From Croceicoccus hydrothermalis (GTDB lineage Bacteria; Pseudomonadota; Alphaproteobacteria; Sphingomonadales; Sphingomonadaceae), in NCBI RefSeq assembly GCF_022378335.1, contig NZ_JAIQCI010000011.1, positions 46,287 to 110,286 on the forward strand: DNA of 64,000 nt, written 5' to 3'. The position numbers and the translations under genes are program-made. Below the pieces are notes generated by a model, which made no database searches, was not told where the DNA came from, and saw only the letters and a list, made by a program, of their open reading frames with translations. Below, piece after piece: positions 59,076-64,000 of the stretch; positions within the stretch are counted from its first letter, which is position 1; every line of letters starts with the position of its first letter.

Positions 59076-60362
59076 ATGTGGCTCGTACCCAAAGACAGCG
59101 ATGGATCGCACGCCAAGGTCGCCATTCCGGCTGACCTCAAGGCCGGTCTTGTGCGCTGGTATACCGGGCGCGGGAACGAAGCCGATCATCGTGCATCGGT
59201 CTCGCTCGTCGTGACGGCGCGCGAAAACTACAAATGGATCGCCTGCGACTGTCAGGGCGACAAGCCCAGGCCCCCGCTGCTGAGCCCGGCCTATCTGAGC
59301 GAACAGGAAACCTACTACCTGCGCCGCCTGACCTCAAGGCCAGCCCACCAGCGGCGATGCCCATTCTTCCTCCCGCAGGCACCGGACCGCATTCGCGAGA
59401 CCGCAAAAGACACGCTCTTCGAGATCGAATATCCCAAGGGCCTGTTCAACGCGCACAAGGAAGCCCCCGAGAAGCTCGCCCAGCAACCGCCCGACAGCGA
59501 ACCCGACGACCGCAGCCGAGGCGTCGACATCCCGCGACTTGCCCGGCTGCTGTGGATGCTTCTCGAAGCGGCCCACACCAATGTCATCCCCTCCCTTCCT
59601 GGAGACGGGCGTCCAGAATTCTCGATCAAACGCGAGTTCGCCAAGATCTATTTCGCGGCGCAGCGCTTCCATATCGCTCCGGGCATCGTTCTGGCTGACC
59701 ATTTCTACACCAAGGCGATCGACTACGAGAAGAAGCGTGTCCACGCTCGACTGCGTGAAGCCGCCAAATCCTGGCCGGGAGGCTATGCCCCGCAAGCTTT
59801 CCTTCTGCTCGAAGCCAACGCAATCAGCGGAAGCGAGATTGTAACGGGCCTGGGTACAATTGAGATTCGCAATCGCATCCAGCACACCGGCATCATCCGC
59901 GCCAATGTGAAACCGCCCTTTCTTGTCCTCGCTGTCGTCGGCGAACACAGCAAACGCGAAGGATACCTTGCTCTGCGAGCCTACGCGCAGCCGGTTTTCA
60001 AGGGCAATCAGTTCATTCCGATCGAACGCGAAGGCGATCGCGAGCTCCTGGAGACATTGACGCGATTTCAGTACCGAATGCGCGCCAAGGGCGTGCAAGT
60101 TGCGGTGAAGAAGCCGCAATTCGATATCCTAACCGAAGCCGGCAGCGTGAGGCCGGATCTCGTGGTTGCATTTCTCGATCACCGCACGGGAGAAGAAGCC
60201 GACTTCGCCATCCAGGTCCTTCGCAGCCGCGACGCGCATTACCTCGAATTGAAGCAGGTCGAACGCAGCCGAATAGCGGAGATACGCCCGACACTCACCA
60301 CCACGCCAGGAGAAATTGGTACAGACGATCTCCTGGACAAGCTGGAAGCCATGATCGGATAA
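59076..60362 (+). CDS. DUF1173-like protein with putative nuclease-fold C-terminus
   Basis: 428 residues. The N-terminal part has the Cys pattern WIACDCQGDKPRPPLLSP and RRLTSRPAHQRRCPFFLPQ, a likely zinc site of the DUF1173 type. The C-terminal 100 residues have FDILTEAGSVRPDLVVAFL and ADFAIQVLRS, reminiscent of a PD-(D/E)XK core (D...QxL, with the usual K absent). Function unknown. Common on large alphaproteobacterial plasmids. Confidence 0.72.
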   Translation: MWLVPKDSDGSHAKVAIPADLKAGLVRWYTGRGNEADHRASVSLVVTARENYKWIACDCQGDKPRPPLLSPAYLSEQETYYLRRLTSRPAHQRRCPFFLPQAPDRIRETAKDTLFEIEYPKGLFNAHKEAPEKLAQQPPDSEPDDRSRGVDIPRLARLLWMLLEAAHTNVIPSLPGDGRPEFSIKREFAKIYFAAQRFHIAPGIVLADHFYTKAIDYEKKRVHARLREAAKSWPGGYAPQAFLLLEANAISGSEIVTGLGTIEIRNRIQHTGIIRANVKPPFLVLAVVGEHSKREGYLALRAYAQPVFKGNQFIPIEREGDRELLETLTRFQYRMRAKGVQVAVKKPQFDILTEAGSVRPDLVVAFLDHRTGEEADFAIQVLRSRDAHYLELKQVERSRIAEIRPTLTTTPGEIGTDDLLDKLEAMIG

Positions 60363-60444
60363 AATGCGGCCGCAAGGACTTCGCATACGAGCTGCTGTCG
60401 GATGATCCTGAAACCGCTGGCCCCGCACTGAACCCGTAAAAGCA

Positions 60445-60462
60445 CAGAGGGGAGGGGGAGGA
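60445..60462 (+). promoter_or_regulatory. Purine-rich leader motif, copy 5
   Basis: CAGAGGGGAGGGGGAGGA, about 27 bp before the 60489 start. Same core GGGGAGGGGGAGG as copies 2 and 3. Confidence 0.55.
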
Positions 60463-60488
60463 AGCAAGGCGGAACAGGAGATTTCGTC

Positions 60489-61106
60489 ATGAGCAACTTC
60501 GCCCATACTCCCCGCCCGAGCTGCTCACCGTGGGGCGCTATCCAGCAAGCTGACCAATTGATCCCCGGAGCATGGCTGGTGTCGACCGCCACCCATGGCG
60601 GGATCCTGTTGTCCGACGAACGCCAGGCGGCAATGCCGGACGCTCTGAGGATTACCGAGCCCGCCTACGAAGAAGCCTGCGACTGGTCTTTGCCCATACT
60701 GGCATTTCAAGACGAGTTCGTAGCGAGTCCGTCCTGCCGGTCATCATGGATCACCCTTGCGCGCGACATCGCCCGTTGCTGGCATCCCGACCGTTTCACC
60801 GGGCACACAGGCGAAGCCGTGCCGGAAAACCCCTCGCACATCCTGCGAAGCCGAGCTGCGTACCAGCTCGCCATCGGGAAATTCTGCGTCACCAGCGCGT
60901 GGGGCAGCTGGGCAGAATGGGTGCCGGACGGCAAAGTCGGCGTCATGGCGCGCAAGGTTACCGCCGTCGACCATCTCGGACACGCGTCGTACGACGACGA
61001 AGAGCGCTACGCGCTCGTCCCCAAGGATCGCTACGATTCCAGCATAGGGGTAAACTGTCTCGACGATCTCGACGCGGAAATCATCGACAAGCCGACCGTC
61101 CGCTGA
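60489..61106 (+). CDS. DUF7007-like hypothetical protein, 205 aa
   Basis: 205 residues with GGAG before the ATG. The start CSPWGAIQQADQLIPGAWLV, STATHGGILLSDERQAAMPD, followed by YEEACDWSLPILAF, fits the DUF7007 pattern known from plasmid proteins. C-terminal acidic tail. No enzymatic motif. It lies 10 bp before the TGT-like gene, so probably in one operon with it and the PAPS-reductase-family gene. Confidence 0.7.
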   Translation: MSNFAHTPRPSCSPWGAIQQADQLIPGAWLVSTATHGGILLSDERQAAMPDALRITEPAYEEACDWSLPILAFQDEFVASPSCRSSWITLARDIARCWHPDRFTGHTGEAVPENPSHILRSRAAYQLAIGKFCVTSAWGSWAEWVPDGKVGVMARKVTAVDHLGHASYDDEERYALVPKDRYDSSIGVNCLDDLDAEIIDKPTVR

Positions 61107-61116
61107 AAGGCGTTCG

Positions 61117-62115
61117 ATGATCGCAATCATCCTCGGTCTGCCCCACCTCCGGCGAGGCCCGCTGCTCGATCGGGCGCTGGCGCTCAGGGCTTCCCTTCTG
61201 ATCTCGGCCAACGCCCTGTCGCTGTGGCACCGGGCGAAGGCCGTCAGATGCTGGAAGGGATGGAACCTTGCAGAGCTGAACAACCTGCCGCCGAACGCCG
61301 ACATCATCCTCGATTCAGGCGGCTTCACCAGCCACGTCGTCTATGGCGGCTTCCCGTGGACCATCGACGACTATGTCGCGCTCGCCGCCGCGTATCCGTT
61401 CCGGCTGTTCGCCAGCTTCGACTATCCGGTGGAGAAAGAGATCGCTGTCGACCGCAACGCCATCCGGGAACGCATCTCCCGCACGATCGGCGCAAACCGG
61501 GAAACGCGAAGACGCGCCGAGGACCACGGCATAGGCAATCGGCTCATGCCCGTTCTGCAGGGGCGCACGCCTGACGACTATGAGCGATGCGCCGATGCCC
61601 TGTCCTGGTCGATGATCCCCGGCAGGACCATCGGGGTAGGCAGTATGTGCCGGCGTCACGTCAGCGGACCAGAGGGCCTCGTTGCCGTGGTCGAGCGTCT
61701 CGATCGCATTCTGCCGCGAGGCGTCGACCTGCACTGCTTCGGGGTCAAAGGTTCGGCGCTGCCGTACCTGAGCGAATTCGGCGACCGGGTCGCGAGCATA
61801 GACTCGCAGGCCTACGGCATTGCTGCTCGCCACGATGCACACAGGCGCGGAATCAGCAAGCGGGACGCATTCGTCGCCCAGCATATGACAAGTTGGTTTC
61901 TGCGCCAGCGACGAGCCGCCTGTCGTCCGCCCAAACAGTTGCAGATCGGCATGACCAGGACCGCTGAGCATCCACCGGACAGCCCCTGGGAACGCGCGCT
62001 TGCGCTAGCACGAACCGAACTCAACGATCTGATCGAGACCGGCGATCTCGGCCATGATGAAATCACGGAACCCTGGCTCGAGCAGTGGGCGGCCGACATT
62101 CTTCACGCCGCCTGA
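61117..62115 (+). CDS. TGT/DpdA-like base-exchange protein
   Basis: 332 residues with AAGG before the ATG. TIM-barrel signatures of the tRNA-guanine transglycosylase family: LDSGGFTSH (65-73), MPVLQGRTPDDYERC (144-158), TIGVGSMCRRH, DLHCFGVKGSAL (204-215) and SIDSQAYG with Asp229, a likely nucleophile. Shorter than bacterial TGT and without its zinc site, so closer to DpdA-type proteins that insert 7-deazaguanines into DNA. It is followed 11 bp later by a PAPS-reductase-family gene. No 7-deazaguanine synthesis genes are in the window, so the inserted base would come from the host. The DNA target is inference. Confidence 0.78.
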   Translation: MIAIILGLPHLRRGPLLDRALALRASLLISANALSLWHRAKAVRCWKGWNLAELNNLPPNADIILDSGGFTSHVVYGGFPWTIDDYVALAAAYPFRLFASFDYPVEKEIAVDRNAIRERISRTIGANRETRRRAEDHGIGNRLMPVLQGRTPDDYERCADALSWSMIPGRTIGVGSMCRRHVSGPEGLVAVVERLDRILPRGVDLHCFGVKGSALPYLSEFGDRVASIDSQAYGIAARHDAHRRGISKRDAFVAQHMTSWFLRQRRAACRPPKQLQIGMTRTAEHPPDSPWERALALARTELNDLIETGDLGHDEITEPWLEQWAADILHAA

Positions 62116-62126
62116 AAGGGACCACC

Positions 62127-63218
62127 ATGGTCAAACCATTACCTCCGATCGCCCACGCGGCGACCATCGAACGCGCGTTGAGGAATAATGCCCACGTCGT
62201 TTACAGCCTCTCGGGCGGCAAGGATTCAAGCGCGGCTGCATTCGCAACGAACGCCTATCTCGACGAGATCGGTCATCCGCAGTCTCGCCGCCATGCCATT
62301 CATGCCGACCTTGGAGACATCGAATGGCCCTCGACCGCGCCTTTCGTCGAGGACGTCGCCGATCACTTACGCGTGCCGCTCCACGTTGTGCGCCGCAAGG
62401 CCGGAGGTCTGATCGATCGCTGGCGCCAACGCTGGGTCAGCTCGGTTGACCGTTATGTCGGTTTGGAAACGTACCAGCTCGTCTCACCCTTCTCGAGCGC
62501 GCAGCTCCGCTTTTGTACCAGCGAGACCAAGGTTGCACCGATCGGCTCTCATCTGAAGGCGACCTTCAGTGGAGAAACAATCGTCTCCATTGTCGGGATC
62601 CGCCGGGAGGAAAGCGCAAATCGCGCAAAGGCGCCCGTCTTCAAAATGGACACCCGCTTCGCCCCGTCGGGCAACCGCGCCGGCACGCAAATGCTGACGT
62701 GGCATCCGATCCTGCAATGGACAGCCCAAGAAGTGTTCGAGGCCCACGCACAGATCGGCTTCCCGCTCCACGAAGCCTATCACATGGGCGCGACCCGACT
62801 TTCCTGCAGCTATTGTGTTCTCGCGAGCCTGCATAACCTCGTCACGTCGGCCAAGGCCCCGGGAAATCACCAATCCTACCGCGATATCGTCGACATCGAG
62901 ATCGCCTCAAGCTTTTCCTTCCAGGCAAGCCGATGGCTCGCAGACGTGGCATCCGAGTTGCTTCTGCCCGAGCAAACCACGCTCATCGCCGCTGCCAAGA
63001 CCGTCGCAACAGAGCGGCGTCAGGCCGAAGGCTCGCTTCCTCCAGGTCTACGCTTCTGCAGGGGATGGCCTCCCCGGATTCCCGCAATGGACGAGGCTCG
63101 AACCATTGCCGCAGTTCGAGGCCGGCTGCTCGAGGCTCTCAACCTCCCCAACAAATACCCCGTCGCCAACGACGTGCGAGACCGTTTCGCCGAATTGCAC
63201 AGCCGCCGCGCGGCATAA
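62127..63218 (+). CDS. PAPS reductase-family (DndC-like) PP-loop protein
   Basis: 363 residues from the ATG at 62127 (AAGGGA upstream). The PP-loop motif SGGKDSS (29-35) activates a substrate with ATP. Cysteines at 130 (RFCTSETK), 227 and 230 (SCSYC) and near 316 (FCRGWPP) could hold an Fe-S cluster, as in DndC of DNA phosphorothioation. Other dnd genes are not present. With the TGT-like gene directly upstream it may take part in a nucleobase or DNA sulfur modification; APS/PAPS reduction for assimilation is less likely in this setting. Confidence 0.8.
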   Translation: MVKPLPPIAHAATIERALRNNAHVVYSLSGGKDSSAAAFATNAYLDEIGHPQSRRHAIHADLGDIEWPSTAPFVEDVADHLRVPLHVVRRKAGGLIDRWRQRWVSSVDRYVGLETYQLVSPFSSAQLRFCTSETKVAPIGSHLKATFSGETIVSIVGIRREESANRAKAPVFKMDTRFAPSGNRAGTQMLTWHPILQWTAQEVFEAHAQIGFPLHEAYHMGATRLSCSYCVLASLHNLVTSAKAPGNHQSYRDIVDIEIASSFSFQASRWLADVASELLLPEQTTLIAAAKTVATERRQAEGSLPPGLRFCRGWPPRIPAMDEARTIAAVRGRLLEALNLPNKYPVANDVRDRFAELHSRRAA

Positions 63219-63254
63219 TCGGAGCCGCGCAGAAGCATTCAATCGGGCAGCAAA

Positions 63255-63270
63255 GAAGAGGGGGAGGGGA
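63255..63270 (+). promoter_or_regulatory. Purine-rich leader motif, copy 6
   Basis: AGAAGAGGGGGAGGGGA, 33 bp before the 63304 start codon. Sixth copy of the recurring leader motif. Confidence 0.55.
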
Positions 63271-63303
63271 AAGGCGTCCATCACGATCAACGAGGGCCTT
63301 GGC

Positions 63304-63933
63304 ATGAAAATCGAACTGAAGAACCTAAAGGTGGCCAACCACCTATCTCAAGAGACAACCGCGTACTCGGCCAGCGTGTATGTTAACGGCAAGCGCGCGT
63401 TCCACGCTCAAAACGCCGGTCAGGGCGGCGCCGACGACTTCCACCGCGTGCCGGGTTATGACGGCCCGGCTCTCGCCGAGATCGACGCATGGCTTGCCGA
63501 CCACGAGCCACCTGCTGGCCCCATGGACCCTGACCCGGCGACACGCGCGGCTTACGACACCGGAATGCGTTGCGATCTGGAGCTTCTCGTCTCACGCCTA
63601 ATCACCGAAAAGGACGCCGCGCGGATGCTCGGCCAATTGCTGAACAAGAAGATCCTCGCCCTCGGCGCTGATAATCAGGTCTACCAATACAAGGCAGCTC
63701 CGACCCCTGCAAACATCGCAGCTCTCATCAAGCGCAACCCCGAAGACACGATCATCAACGGGGCCGCAGACGACGTTCTGGCCAAAGCCCGCCGCGTGCT
63801 TTGCGGCGCTGAAGACACCGCCGAGGCCGTGTACGTGCGCCAGCGCGAAAACCGGCTGACCCAGGCCGATGCGCATTGGCTGCTCGCCCAGGACCGGGCG
63901 GCCAAGAAACCCTGCTCTGAACTCCAAGCGTAG
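63304..63933 (+). CDS. Hypothetical plasmid protein, 209 aa
   Basis: 209 residues from the ATG at 63304. It starts with a beta-rich part (KIELKNLKVANHL, then YSASVYVNGKRAFHAQNAG) and continues with a helical region (RLITEKDAARMLGQLLNKKI). No motif or family recognised, no signal peptide. It lies 85 bp after the PAPS-reductase-family gene and has its own purine-rich leader, so it probably starts a new transcript. Confidence 0.65.
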   Translation: MKIELKNLKVANHLSQETTAYSASVYVNGKRAFHAQNAGQGGADDFHRVPGYDGPALAEIDAWLADHEPPAGPMDPDPATRAAYDTGMRCDLELLVSRLITEKDAARMLGQLLNKKILALGADNQVYQYKAAPTPANIAALIKRNPEDTIINGAADDVLAKARRVLCGAEDTAEAVYVRQRENRLTQADAHWLLAQDRAAKKPCSELQA

Positions 63934-64000
63934 CTCCTCGCCTTCATCGCGGCTGAAGACGCCCGCCTTGCTGAACATCGCATAGCGATGAGTGCCCAGC

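Noticed and set aside
62127..63218. Dnd phosphorothioation system
   Set aside because: Only a DndC-like PP-loop gene; no dndA, dndD, dndE or dndFGH in the window.
63598..63983. Minus-strand ORFs at the right edge
   Set aside because: They lie opposite the 63304 gene, show no motif and look like shadow frames; the last 67 bases hold nothing I can call.

Overview
The window looks like part of a large conjugative plasmid (or plasmid-like element) from a sphingomonad-type alphaproteobacterium. This is an inference from three things: the high-GC coding style, a complete F-type (tra/trb) secretion gene set in one long minus-strand operon, and a plasmid backbone of the sort carried by Sphingomonadales megaplasmids. 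That backbone holds a Rep_3 initiator with iterons, a RepC-like initiator, ParA with a small ribbon-helix-helix partner, a ParB-domain protein, ArdC, a strawberry-notch methylase/helicase, and DUF6927-, DUF7007- and DUF1173-like genes. No rRNA, tRNA or housekeeping gene was seen.

Layout. 1-5.7 kb (minus strand): a restriction-like locus with an MmeI-type DNA methyltransferase, a small unknown protein, a RelB/YafQ toxin-antitoxin pair and a DEAD/DEAH helicase cut by the window edge. 6.1-9.8 kb (plus strand): five compact genes, namely three TIR proteins, one DUF1863 (ThsB-type) TIR-like protein and a stand-alone SLOG protein, preceded by an 18-bp near-palindrome. This is the best candidate for an undescribed immune system. 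A convergent DUF4365-TPR gene follows (9.9-11.9 kb). 12.4-14.5 kb: small unknown genes and two GntR/FCD-like proteins. 14.5-33.3 kb (minus strand): traA-L-E-K-B-dsbC-V-C-(orf)-trbI-traF(peptidase)-W-(orf)-U-trbC-N-(wHTH orf)-F-H-G. Relaxase and coupling protein are not in the window.

33.3-39.3 kb: control and maintenance region. It contains six 22-bp palindromic repeats, three small regulators, a RepC-like initiator with a likely antisense-RNA leader, a lytic transglycosylase, and ParA plus a ribbon-helix-helix protein downstream of a cluster of AGCGCT-type repeats. 39.4-50.4 kb: primase-like Toprim protein, a 1403-residue methylase/strawberry-notch helicase, the Rep_3 initiator with its operator and about 18 iterons, a ParB-domain protein and ArdC. 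50.4-56.8 kb: a scar of mobile DNA with an IS110 remnant, an alpA pseudogene, a DUF736 gene fused in frame to the start of a TonB-dependent receptor, an amidase with a divergent GntR regulator, and an intact-looking IS66. 57.0-63.9 kb: backbone genes of mostly unknown function, including a TGT/DpdA-like base-exchange protein next to a PAPS-reductase-family protein.

How it fits together: the tra operon builds the pilus and mating channel; two initiators and two partition-type proteins maintain the replicon; ArdC may protect incoming DNA. The left 12 kb is defence cargo. A purine-rich sequence (core GAGGAGGGGGAGGG) recurs 20-60 bp before six backbone genes between 39 and 63 kb and is a shared regulatory signal worth study.
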